A stretch of 64,000 nt of DNA from Candidatus Saccharibacteria bacterium UBA6040 (GTDB taxonomy: Bacteria; Patescibacteriota; Saccharimonadia; Saccharimonadales; Saccharimonadaceae): contig DIZA01000007.1 in the NCBI GenBank assembly GCA_002429245.1, positions 56,793 through 120,792 of the forward strand. The letters are read 5' to 3'. Under the pieces are notes generated by a model. It was not told the DNA's origin. It searched no databases and saw only the letters and a list, made by a program, of their open reading frames with translations. Positions 18,038-26,017 of the stretch are shown here, piece after piece. The stretch's first letter is position 1. The number at the start of each line of letters is the position of its first letter. The position numbers and the translations under genes are program-made.

Positions 18038-18066
18038 TTGCGCCCGAATGACAAATTCGTTATAAT
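18038..18066 (+). promoter_or_regulatory. nusA promoter
   Basis: TTGCGC (18038-18043), 17-base spacer, perfect TATAAT (18061-18066). The leader to the nusA ATG is about 72 bases and contains a terminator-like hairpin. Confidence 0.75.
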
Positions 18067-18079
18067 AGCGACAGTACAT

Positions 18080-18103
18080 TCCGGCCGGCAGGTCGGATTT
18101 TTT
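18080..18103 (+). promoter_or_regulatory. terminator-like hairpin in the nusA leader (candidate attenuator)
   Basis: TCCGGCC pairs with GGTCGGA (one G-U) across a 4-base loop and is followed at once by six T residues (18098-18103). It lies between the promoter and the coding region, so it could terminate transcription before nusA. Confidence 0.7.
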
Positions 18104-18144
18104 CATAAAAAAGTACAAGCGTACATAAGAAAGGACTTATTACT

Positions 18145-19287
18145 ATGGATGAATTAAATCTAAAACAATTAACTCTTGCGGTTCGAACAATCGCTGAAGA
18201 GAAAAACCTCCCAGAAGACATCGTTATGTCTGTTATCGAACAGGCTATCGCAGCTGCATGGCGCCGTGATAACGGTGAACGCGACCAAGAAGTTCGCAGT
18301 GTTCTTGACGTCAACAAAGGAACAGCAAAAGTCTTTGTTGCTCGTGAAGTTGTTGAACTCGTTGGAAGTGACGCACACGAAATCAGCCTTGCTGATGCAA
18401 AAAAAGTTAAAAAAGATGCTGAACTTGGCGACATGATTGAAGAAGAGCACGAAGTCAGTAGTTTCGGACGTGTTGCGGCCCAAACTGCAAAGCAAGTTGT
18501 CCTTCAACGTCTTCGTGAAGCAGAACGTGAAGTTGTCCTCGGTGAATACGAAGACAAGATCGGTACTGTTGTGAACGGAACCGTCCAACGTGTTGAACCG
18601 CGCGTTATTCGTATTGAAATCGGTAAAGCAAACGGTATTATTCCACAAAGCGAACAGATTCAAGGCGAATACTATAGTGTCGGTGCACGTATCAAGGTCT
18701 TTATTAAGGACATTGAACGTGACAACCGTGGTCCACAGCTTATTCTGAGCCGTGGTAACACTGAATTTATCGAATACCTCTTTAAGCAGGAAGTTCCTGA
18801 GCTTGAAACTGGTGCCGTTGAAATCAAGGCAATCGCTCGTGAAGCCGGACGTCGTACCAAGCTTGCCGTTGCAAGTACTGTTCCTGGTGTTGATCCAGTC
18901 GGAACATTCGTCGGTGGACACGGCACACGTGTACAGGCTGTCATGAACGAAGTCGGTGACCAAGAAAAAATCGACATCGTTACTTACGACGCAAACATCG
19001 AACAGTTCATCAAGAATGCGCTCAGCCCAGCCGAAGTTAGCAAAGTTGTGATTAACGAAGAGACTAAGCGTGCAACTGTCTTTGTGAACGAAGACCAACA
19101 ATCAATTGCGATCGGTCGTGGTGGACAAAACGTTCGTCTTGCAAGTCACCTTACTGGGTATGAACTTGATATCGAACAAGCAACTCCAGCAGTAAAACCT
19201 GCTGCTGAAAAGGGTCCAAAGAAGAATATCGAAGATAGCCTTCTAAACGCCGTTGAAGAAAACAACGAAGACGCAGCCGAATCCTGA
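18145..19287 (+). CDS. nusA: transcription termination/antitermination protein NusA
   Basis: A 380-residue NusA that binds RNA polymerase and nascent RNA and promotes hairpin pausing and termination. The N-terminal polymerase-binding domain (LNLKQLTLAVRTIAEEKNLPEDIV), an S1 domain (IGTVVNGTVQRVEPRVIRIEI) and two KH domains (VDPVGTFVGGHGTRVQAVMNE and IAIGRGGQNVRLASHLTG) are in the usual order. AAAGGA about 9 bases upstream is the ribosome-binding site. There is no acidic-repeat domain. The short tail after KH2 is Lys/Glu-rich. Confidence 0.97.
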   Translation: MDELNLKQLTLAVRTIAEEKNLPEDIVMSVIEQAIAAAWRRDNGERDQEVRSVLDVNKGTAKVFVAREVVELVGSDAHEISLADAKKVKKDAELGDMIEEEHEVSSFGRVAAQTAKQVVLQRLREAEREVVLGEYEDKIGTVVNGTVQRVEPRVIRIEIGKANGIIPQSEQIQGEYYSVGARIKVFIKDIERDNRGPQLILSRGNTEFIEYLFKQEVPELETGAVEIKAIAREAGRRTKLAVASTVPGVDPVGTFVGGHGTRVQAVMNEVGDQEKIDIVTYDANIEQFIKNALSPAEVSKVVINEETKRATVFVNEDQQSIAIGRGGQNVRLASHLTGYELDIEQATPAVKPAAEKGPKKNIEDSLLNAVEENNEDAAES

Positions 19288-19313
19288 ACCCCACCAACCA
19301 ACTAGGTATATTG

Positions 19314-19916
19314 ATGCGTCAAAATTCAAAGCGGTATCGAGAACTATATGGAAGCCCACAAAAAGGGACAACATTTGAATATCGCAAAGCGCTGAGAGAT
19401 ATGGCCGCTAAAGAGCCACTTGTTGTAGAAGATGAGCGCATCTGGATTAATCGAGGTGTGCAAGGAATATCACATACTGAGTTAAAGACGACTGCTAGGT
19501 TATTTAAACCTCATGAGATGAAAGCTAAGTTCGCACGCTATTCATTATCGGTTGTTATTCCTGGTGAGATATACATCGCGATAAATAATTCGGAGCTTCC
19601 AAGTGTTAATCCTGGCATACTTGCTGAGCGACTTTTTCAAGGGTTTCCTGCTTCTGCTCAGCGACCTGTCGTAGCAGAAGTTGACGGGTTACACCAATTC
19701 GGTGCCTGGGTTGGGCTTAATGCAGATTACGATTCGTTTGGTGCTGAACGGAAATTCGTATCTGAATATCTTAGCGATGCACTGGGTATTGATCATGACT
19801 GGAAAGCAAATGCCCACATTAGTTTGGCTAAAGGTGCACTGAGTAGAATCTCTAATCTTGAAGAAATCGAAGCTTCGCTTCCTCGGTTTGTCCAATTGAG
19901 CGAAGTTACAGAATAA
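19314..19916 (+). CDS. unknown protein downstream of nusA
   Basis: A 200-residue soluble protein not recognised. I place the start at the ATG at 19314, 7 bases after TAGG; the TTG just before it is also in frame. Codon use looks less biased than in nusA. One H-x-S-x motif (AHISLAKG, near residue 165) recalls one half of the 2H phosphoesterase signature, but no convincing second motif is seen, so I do not assign that family. It may be co-transcribed with nusA (26-base gap). Confidence 0.6.
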   Translation: MRQNSKRYRELYGSPQKGTTFEYRKALRDMAAKEPLVVEDERIWINRGVQGISHTELKTTARLFKPHEMKAKFARYSLSVVIPGEIYIAINNSELPSVNPGILAERLFQGFPASAQRPVVAEVDGLHQFGAWVGLNADYDSFGAERKFVSEYLSDALGIDHDWKANAHISLAKGALSRISNLEEIEASLPRFVQLSEVTE

Positions 19917-19939
19917 TCACAATTTAAGCAAAATATAAA

Positions 19940-19966
19940 TTAGCACTCTATTGCAACGAGTGCTAA
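19940..19966 (+). promoter_or_regulatory. CIRCE operator upstream of clpC
   Basis: Perfect TTAGCACTC-N9-GAGTGCTAA inverted repeat, the binding site of the heat-shock repressor HrcA. Its spacer contains TTGCAA (19951-19956), which serves as the -35 box of the promoter with TATACT at 19973-19978 (16-base spacer). Confidence 0.95.
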
Positions 19967-19978
19967 TTTTGCTATACT
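19951..19978 (+). promoter_or_regulatory. clpC promoter, -35 inside CIRCE
   Basis: TTGCAA (19951-19956), 16 bases, TATACT (19973-19978). Repressor bound at CIRCE would block the polymerase directly. Unlike most promoters here, it leaves a leader of about 64 bases. Confidence 0.85.
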
Positions 19979-19991
19979 AGATATATGATCA

Positions 19992-20036
19992 CAAGCTAAA
20001 TACAAAATAAGCTTGCGTATCCTATATAGGAGGATA
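19992..20036 (+). promoter_or_regulatory. two hairpins in the clpC leader, the second over the ribosome-binding site
   Basis: CAAGCT (19992-19997) pairs with AGCTTG (20010-20015). Next, TCCT pairs with AGGA within TCCTATATAGGA (20020-20031), or TATCC (20018-20022) with GGATA (20032-20036). Either form of the second hairpin covers part of the AGGAGG at 20028-20033. Confidence 0.55.
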
Positions 20037-20048
20037 GATAATAAGATT

Positions 20049-22529
20049 ATGGCTGATGATTTTGCAGAATTTATCACGCATCTCACCGACAACGCACGGA
20101 CTAGCCTTCATCACGCCACTCTGATTGCTCAGGGTTACGGCAGTCCTTACATTGGCACAGAACACCTCCTACTCGGAGTGATGGCGCAAGGCGCATCGGT
20201 GGGTGCAAAAATCTTAGCAGACGCTGGCGTGACACTTGATCGCGCACAGACTGCACTAAACATGGTGCCTGTCTCTGCCGTTGTTGGCGGACTCAGCACG
20301 AAAAGCTTGAGTGAAACCGCAAAACTAACTCTGAAAATGAGTTGGGACATTGCACAGGAATTTCACCAAGACTACCTTGGCACAGAACACATTCTTTACA
20401 GTATTCTGACGCAAAAGAACGCCCGCGCAACAGTCCTTCTTCGTGACATGAATGTGAATATTACGGATATCGTTTCAGAACTTGAAGAGTACCTAGACCG
20501 CCAAGGCGACGCGTATATTTCGAGTGATGACGAGACAATTACCGAAACCAAAAAAGCACCACAACGAAAAGGCGCGCTTGGGACATTCGGAACTGATTTA
20601 ACGGCTCGTGCTAAAGAAGGTCGTCTTGATCCTGTGATTGGACGTGGCGAGCAAGAAGAGCGTCTTGTGACGATTCTGAGTCGTCGTACAAAGAATAACC
20701 CGGTCCTTATTGGTGAACCTGGCGTTGGTAAGACAGCGATTGTTGAAGGCCTTGCTCAGCGCATCGCGAGTGAAGATGTACCAGAACACTTGCTCGACAA
20801 ACGCATCGTCCAACTTGATCTTGCAGGCATGATCGCTGGTACAAAGTATCGTGGTGAGTTCGAAGAGCGTCTTAAGAAAGTCGTTGCTGAACTACAGGAG
20901 CAAAAGAATGTGATCGTCTTTATTGACGAACTCCACCTGCTTGTTGGCGCTGGTGCCGCAGAAGGCGCACTCGACGCCGCTAACATGCTCAAGCCTGCGC
21001 TTGCTCGTGGTGAGATCCGTTTGATCGGTGCAACCACGCTTGATGAATACCGAAAACACATCGAAAAAGACACTGCACTTGATCGCCGCCTCCAAACGAT
21101 TGTTGTCCCAGAGCCAAAACTCAAAGATACGATTGCTATCCTGAAAGGTCTCAAGCCCTACTATGAAAAGCATCATGGTGTCACGATTAGCGACGAAGTC
21201 ATCGAAGACGCTGTTTATATGGCCGACCGCTACATTAACGAACGGTTCATGCCGGACAAAGCAATTGATGTTATTGACGAAGCCGCTGCACGCGTTCGCG
21301 TAAAATCTGGACGCAAGCCAAGCAAACTTCGTGACTACATGAAACAGCTCAAGAACTTGAACGAAAAGATGGAAGAAGCTGTCACCGGCGAAGATTACGA
21401 ACGTGCCGCACTCTACAAGACGCGCATTAGTCAACTCAACACAAAGCTCGAAGAAACTCGGGCTGAATATGAAAAAAAGACGCCTGTCGTACTTGGTGAT
21501 GAAGACATCGCCTACGCTATTTCCTTGATGACGGGGATTCCTGTCAGTCGCGTTCAGAAATCTGAAGCAAAACTACTCCGAAACCTTGAAAGCCATATTG
21601 AAAAGTATGTCATCGGACAACGTGAAGCTGTTGAAAAGGTATCACGGGCCATTCGCCGTAGCCGAAGTGGTGTTGCCAGTAGCAAACGTCCAATCGGATC
21701 ATTCGTCTTTATGGGTCCAACCGGTGTTGGTAAAACAGAACTCGCAAGGGTGCTTGCTCGTGAAGTCTTTGGAAGCGAAGACAGCCTGATCAAGATCGAC
21801 ATGAGCGAGTTCAGCGAACGTCACACAGCAAGCCGTCTTGTTGGTGCACCAGCTGGCTACGTTGGCTACGAAGATGGTGGACAACTTACCGATAAGGTTC
21901 GCCGTCAGCCATATAGCGTTGTCTTGTTCGATGAGATCGAAAAGGCAAATCCTGAAGTCTTCCACTTACTCCTTCAAATTCTTGAAGATGGGTCACTGAC
22001 TGACGCGAAGGGTCACCGAGTTGATTTCTCGAATACGATTATTATTCTGACGAGCAACCTTGGCGCTGATCGTATGATGAAAGAATCAAGTCTTGGCTTT
22101 AGCGCTGTGACGCGAAACGACCAGAAGCGACTTGATGAAGTTCATGATGAAAATGCAGTTGCTGCCGAAGAGGCGTTGAACCGCATTATGCGTCCAGAGC
22201 TCATCAACCGTTTTGATGCAATCGTGACGTTCCGCGCATTAACCAAAAAAGAAGTCGGTAAGATTTTCGATAAGCTCCTCGCTGAGCTACAGGATCGTTT
22301 GGTACGAAAGGGTATTCATCTGGTGATTGCTTCATCCGCTAAACGTCAAGTTATTGCTGAAGGACATGACGAAAAGTACGGCGCACGGCCGCTTCGTCGA
22401 GCAATGCAGGATCTGCTTGAGCTTCCCGTCGCAGACGGCATCTTGTCAGGCGAGTATGAAAAAGGTACAGTACTGAAGATAGCTGCCGTAAGAGGAAAAA
22501 TTCAAATCAATGTCGGACAAGAGGCCTAG
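20049..22529 (+). CDS. clpC: ClpC, AAA+ protease unfoldase
   Basis: An 826-residue HSP100 unfoldase that feeds substrates to ClpP. It has a double Clp-N domain (two [14 protein letters not shown] repeats), Walker A motifs GEPGVGKT (222-229) and GPTGVGKT (556-563), and a UVR-type middle region ([20 protein letters not shown]) that marks ClpC rather than ClpB. I choose ATG 20049 over an upstream in-frame TTG (20013), because AGGAGG at 20028-20033 precedes the ATG and the family N-terminus starts there. CIRCE control indicates heat-shock regulation shared with clpP. Confidence 0.96.
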   Translation: MADDFAEFITHLTDNARTSLHHATLIAQGYGSPYIGTEHLLLGVMAQGASVGAKILADAGVTLDRAQTALNMVPVSAVVGGLSTKSLSETAKLTLKMSWDIAQEFHQDYLGTEHILYSILTQKNARATVLLRDMNVNITDIVSELEEYLDRQGDAYISSDDETITETKKAPQRKGALGTFGTDLTARAKEGRLDPVIGRGEQEERLVTILSRRTKNNPVLIGEPGVGKTAIVEGLAQRIASEDVPEHLLDKRIVQLDLAGMIAGTKYRGEFEERLKKVVAELQEQKNVIVFIDELHLLVGAGAAEGALDAANMLKPALARGEIRLIGATTLDEYRKHIEKDTALDRRLQTIVVPEPKLKDTIAILKGLKPYYEKHHGVTISDEVIEDAVYMADRYINERFMPDKAIDVIDEAAARVRVKSGRKPSKLRDYMKQLKNLNEKMEEAVTGEDYERAALYKTRISQLNTKLEETRAEYEKKTPVVLGDEDIAYAISLMTGIPVSRVQKSEAKLLRNLESHIEKYVIGQREAVEKVSRAIRRSRSGVASSKRPIGSFVFMGPTGVGKTELARVLAREVFGSEDSLIKIDMSEFSERHTASRLVGAPAGYVGYEDGGQLTDKVRRQPYSVVLFDEIEKANPEVFHLLLQILEDGSLTDAKGHRVDFSNTIIILTSNLGADRMMKESSLGFSAVTRNDQKRLDEVHDENAVAAEEALNRIMRPELINRFDAIVTFRALTKKEVGKIFDKLLAELQDRLVRKGIHLVIASSAKRQVIAEGHDEKYGARPLRRAMQDLLELPVADGILSGEYEKGTVLKIAAVRGKIQINVGQEA

Positions 22530-23514
22530 CCTAAAACGAACCCTCATTGGGGGTGGGATCAGTATAGTCATTCTTGCAGCAGCAGGATTCTTACTGATGA
22601 ATCAACAGTACGTCAAAGACCAAATCACGGTCTGGTCGTACAAGCCTGACGCTAAAATTTTAAGTGTCGAAAGCCGCATCGATTTTAGTAGTAAAGGTCA
22701 ATTTAACTTTTACGCAACACGACCTGAGGTGGACGGGTCTGACAAATTTAATGCAGACTGTCCACGCCAGGAAGTCGGCAACCCAATTCTTGGGTGTTAC
22801 GCCGGCGGCCGTATTTATGTCTACGACGTGACGAATGCTCAACTTGATGGTATCGAAGAAGTGACGGCGGCGCACGAAATGCTCCACGCCGTCTGGGAAC
22901 GAACGAGTCCTAGTGATCAGGATCGAATCGGAAAGCTCCTTCAGGCTGAGTACGCTAAGTTAGGTGACAACAAAGACCTGACCGATCGCATGAGTTATTA
23001 CCAACGTACCGAACCTGGGCAGTTTGTGAATGAACTACACTCAATTCTTGGAACGGAAATCGGAAACCTTAGTCCTGAACTCGAAACGTATTACAAACAA
23101 TACTTTAATGACCGTCAAAAAGTAGTCGATCTTCATAGCAAATATAATTCTATATTCCAGAACTTAAAATCAGAATCAGACTCTTTGTACGCAGACCTGA
23201 CGACGCTTGGTGCAAGTATTGAGTCACGGACAACGCAGTACTCCACCGATTCAAAGCAACTATCGGCTGATATCGAGTCATTTAATGCCAGGGCAAATAG
23301 CGGAAGCTTTTCGTCGATGAGCCAATTTAATAGCGAAAGGACTGCATTGTTGGCGCGAACAAATACGCTTGATGCCGAACGGGCCTCGATTTCTGCCGAT
23401 ATTGATACTTACAATGCGAAGTACGCCCAATACCAAACAGTTTCATCGCAGATCGAAGCACTCAACAAGAGCATCGATAGTATCAAAGATCTTCAGCCAG
23501 CACCTTCCGTTTAA
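22510..23514 (+). CDS. membrane-anchored HExxH protein with coiled coil
   Basis: A 334-residue protein with a hydrophobic segment at residues ~12-31 and an extracytoplasmic part. It contains AAHEMLHAVWER, so H122, E123 and H126 form an HExxH zinc-protease motif, and two conserved-looking cysteines (C84, C96). Residues ~180-325 are a long predicted coiled coil. The ATG overlaps the end of clpC by 20 bases, so it is probably co-transcribed and heat-induced. I cannot name the family; a zinc metallopeptidase or a degenerate relative is the best reading. Confidence 0.7.
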   Translation: MSDKRPSLKRTLIGGGISIVILAAAGFLLMNQQYVKDQITVWSYKPDAKILSVESRIDFSSKGQFNFYATRPEVDGSDKFNADCPRQEVGNPILGCYAGGRIYVYDVTNAQLDGIEEVTAAHEMLHAVWERTSPSDQDRIGKLLQAEYAKLGDNKDLTDRMSYYQRTEPGQFVNELHSILGTEIGNLSPELETYYKQYFNDRQKVVDLHSKYNSIFQNLKSESDSLYADLTTLGASIESRTTQYSTDSKQLSADIESFNARANSGSFSSMSQFNSERTALLARTNTLDAERASISADIDTYNAKYAQYQTVSSQIEALNKSIDSIKDLQPAPSV

Positions 23515-23549
23515 TATTTAAGAAATACCGATAGGCTATAATACGTATA

Positions 23550-24905
23550 ATGGCAAAAGCTAAAACGCAGTTCGTCTGCCAAAATTGTGGAGCGGTGCAC
23601 AGCAAATGGGCTGGGCGCTGTGATAACTGTGGCGAATGGAACACGCTCGTTGAGCAAATTTCACAAAGTAGCGGTTCTTCATCGGTCGCAAAAGCTTCGG
23701 GAACGGGGCGTCCATTAGCAGTTCAGTCGATTAAAGACATGATAACTGATGATACATCAAAGCGAATACTGACTGGCGCACATGATTTAGATGATGTCCT
23801 TGGTGGTGGTATTTTGCCTGGTGCGGTTGTTCTTTTGGCTGGCCAACCCGGTATTGGAAAAAGCACACTACTGTTGCAAGTAACGGCATTTATTGCGAAG
23901 ACAACATCGGTTCTTTATGTCAGCGGTGAGGAATCGGCCAGTCAGGTAAAGCTTCGTGCCGGGCGACTAGGCGCAGAGTCGACCGAACTTTTGGACTTTG
24001 CGGCCAGTACCAGTGCGAACGATATTGCCGCCACGATTCGTGGTGGGAAATACGACTTGGTGATTGTTGACTCAATCCAAACACTCGCTCTTGATGACAT
24101 TACGAGTGCACCGGGAACGGTGAGTCAAATTACCAACAGTAGTAACGTACTGATTCGAGCAGCCAAAGAAACAGGAACAGCTGTCATCTTGGTTGGGCAT
24201 GTCACGAAAGAGGGAAGTATCGCTGGGCCAAAGGTGCTTGAACACCTTGTTGACGTGGTGTTGCAGTTTGAAGGTGATCGTTATGGAGGCTTCAAGATTG
24301 TTCGTGCAGCCAAGAACCGCTTTGGATCGACCAATGAAGCAGCTATTTTCGAGATGTTCGAAGAGGGACTCCGTCCCGTTGAAAATCCCTCCGCAGCACT
24401 GCTCGCTGAACGCAATCCAGCTGATGGATCAGTCGTTCTTGCGACGCTGGAAGGCACTCGACCACTGTTGGTAGAGATTCAGGCCCTTGTCAATCCGACC
24501 AGTTTCGGGTATCCTAAGCGTACTGCGAGCGGGTTTGACCTCAATCGACTCAATGTGCTGATCGCCGTTATGGAACGACGCACAAAATTGAATTTATCTG
24601 ACAAAGACATCTACATCAACGTCGTCGGAGGCCTCAAACTAAACGATCAAGCAGCAGACCTTGCGATCTGTATGGCGATTGCCAGTGCCGCTGCGGGACG
24701 ACGCATGGACGACGAAACGGTTGTCTTTGGTGAAGTAGGACTCGGTGGCGAGATCCGATCTGTACCTGGCGTCGACAAACGTGTCGCAGAAGCAAAAAAG
24801 CTTGGCTTTAAAAAGGCCATAGCACCAAAAAATTATTCTAAAAATACATTTATTAAACCTGTCGCCGATCTTCGCAGTGCGCTGATCGACTACTTACAAA
24901 AATAA
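23550..24905 (+). CDS. radA: DNA repair protein RadA (Sms)
   Basis: A 451-residue RecA-like helicase that extends D-loops in recombination and natural transformation. The zinc finger is complete (C10, C13, C24, C27), Walker A is GQPGIGKST (98-106), the RadA-specific KNRFG motif is at 255-259, and a Lon-like C-terminal domain follows. TATAAT (23537-23542) ends 7 bases before the ATG: leaderless. It is followed 13 bases later by a PIN-TRAM gene, a pairing also known in Firmicutes (radA-yacL region). Confidence 0.97.
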   Translation: MAKAKTQFVCQNCGAVHSKWAGRCDNCGEWNTLVEQISQSSGSSSVAKASGTGRPLAVQSIKDMITDDTSKRILTGAHDLDDVLGGGILPGAVVLLAGQPGIGKSTLLLQVTAFIAKTTSVLYVSGEESASQVKLRAGRLGAESTELLDFAASTSANDIAATIRGGKYDLVIVDSIQTLALDDITSAPGTVSQITNSSNVLIRAAKETGTAVILVGHVTKEGSIAGPKVLEHLVDVVLQFEGDRYGGFKIVRAAKNRFGSTNEAAIFEMFEEGLRPVENPSAALLAERNPADGSVVLATLEGTRPLLVEIQALVNPTSFGYPKRTASGFDLNRLNVLIAVMERRTKLNLSDKDIYINVVGGLKLNDQAADLAICMAIASAAAGRRMDDETVVFGEVGLGGEIRSVPGVDKRVAEAKKLGFKKAIAPKNYSKNTFIKPVADLRSALIDYLQK

Positions 24906-24918
24906 GGCTAAAGAAATT

Positions 24919-25953
24919 ATGGAAATTCTCATTATCTGCGTACTCCTTGTGATCGCAGCCGAGTCTACTTACTTAGTAGCAGCTCAAACTATTAAATTTA
25001 AACATTCAAAGAAACAACACATGCCGATCTTTGTTGATACGTCGGTCCTCATCGATGGACGTATTATCTCGATCGCCGAATCGGGCTTTATCACGAGTAC
25101 GCTCTTCATTCCTCGTACCGTTGTCGGTGAACTACAGTTCCTTGCCGACAATGCTGATACGGAAAAACGTACTCGTGCTCGTCACGGACTCGATATTGTT
25201 AAAGAACTTCAGGTAATGGCCAACGTTAAAGTTGAAATCTTTAACGACGGCACAAAAGCCGAAGAGGGCGTCGACAACCAGCTATTGAAACTGGCTAAAG
25301 AATATAACGGTGCAATCTGTACTATCGACTACAACTTGAATAAGGTTGCGCAAGTCGAAAACATCCCTGTTTTGAACGTGAACGAACTTGCGAAGACCCT
25401 TCGTATGGCGTACCTTCCAGGCGAAAAGATTAAACTCGAACTGACACAAAAGGGAAATGATCAACACCAAGCAGTTGGTCACCTTGATGATGGAACGATG
25501 GTCGTGGTGGAACACGCCAGTAGTAGTATTGGGAAAATTGTTGAAATTGAATTTATTCGTGGTCTGCAAACTGCAGCCGGTAAGATGATGTTTGCTCGCA
25601 TTGTCGGTGGCGGTGATCGTGATCAAGCGAAAAAGACCACGCAATCAAAACATGCCCCTAAAATCCAGCTGCCACGTCAGAAGACAGTTCGTGCAGAGCG
25701 AACCAAGCAACTACGTAGCGTAGAACAGCCTCAGGAAGCCCCTGTTGCTCCTGTAGAACCAGAAGTGCAATCACAGCCGTCACGTCCTGTGCGTCCTCAG
25801 CAAGATCGTCGTAAGGCGTCAAACGCTTCGGTGACACCGGTTGCGCAGCAACCACAGCCTGCTCAAGCGAAACCAAAGAACAATGGTCGTCAGTTTAACC
25901 GCCGACGGACACCTGAAGATAGTTTGTTCGATCTTCTCGACAAGCAAGAATAA
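24919..25953 (+). CDS. PIN-TRAM domain protein (YacL-like)
   Basis: A 344-residue protein. A hydrophobic N-terminus (residues 3-22) precedes a PIN nuclease domain with acidic residues D40, E71, D119 and D137 (FVDTSVLIDGR, VVGELQFLAD, VDNQLLK, TIDYNLNK). A TRAM RNA-binding domain follows (~170-235), then a Pro/Gln/Arg-rich unstructured tail. YacL proteins normally have four membrane helices; here only one remains. A membrane-attached RNase is the likely role. The terminator at 25972-26002 ends the radA operon. Confidence 0.85.
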   Translation: MEILIICVLLVIAAESTYLVAAQTIKFKHSKKQHMPIFVDTSVLIDGRIISIAESGFITSTLFIPRTVVGELQFLADNADTEKRTRARHGLDIVKELQVMANVKVEIFNDGTKAEEGVDNQLLKLAKEYNGAICTIDYNLNKVAQVENIPVLNVNELAKTLRMAYLPGEKIKLELTQKGNDQHQAVGHLDDGTMVVVEHASSSIGKIVEIEFIRGLQTAAGKMMFARIVGGGDRDQAKKTTQSKHAPKIQLPRQKTVRAERTKQLRSVEQPQEAPVAPVEPEVQSQPSRPVRPQQDRRKASNASVTPVAQQPQPAQAKPKNNGRQFNRRRTPEDSLFDLLDKQE

Positions 25954-25971
25954 GAAACGATTCGCTTATTA

Positions 25972-26002
25972 AAAAAGAACCCTATCCGTGAGGGTTCTTT
26001 TT
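25972..26002. terminator. bidirectional intrinsic terminator
   Basis: AAAAAGAACCCT pairs perfectly with AGGGTTCTTTTT around an 7-base loop, with A- and T-tracts on both sides. It serves the radA operon on the plus strand and the PBP gene on the minus strand. Confidence 0.95.
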
Positions 26003-26017
26003 ATTTGTGCCAGCACT

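Noticed and set aside
18169..19101. Long open frame antisense to nusA (310 codons, minus strand)
   Set aside because: It mirrors the codon pattern of nusA, gives a Cys/Phe/Asn-rich product without any motif, and has no promoter or ribosome-binding site. It is a shadow.
20013..20048. Upstream TTG start for clpC
   Set aside because: It would add 12 residues read from the ribosome-binding region itself; AGGAGG and the family N-terminus point to ATG 20049.
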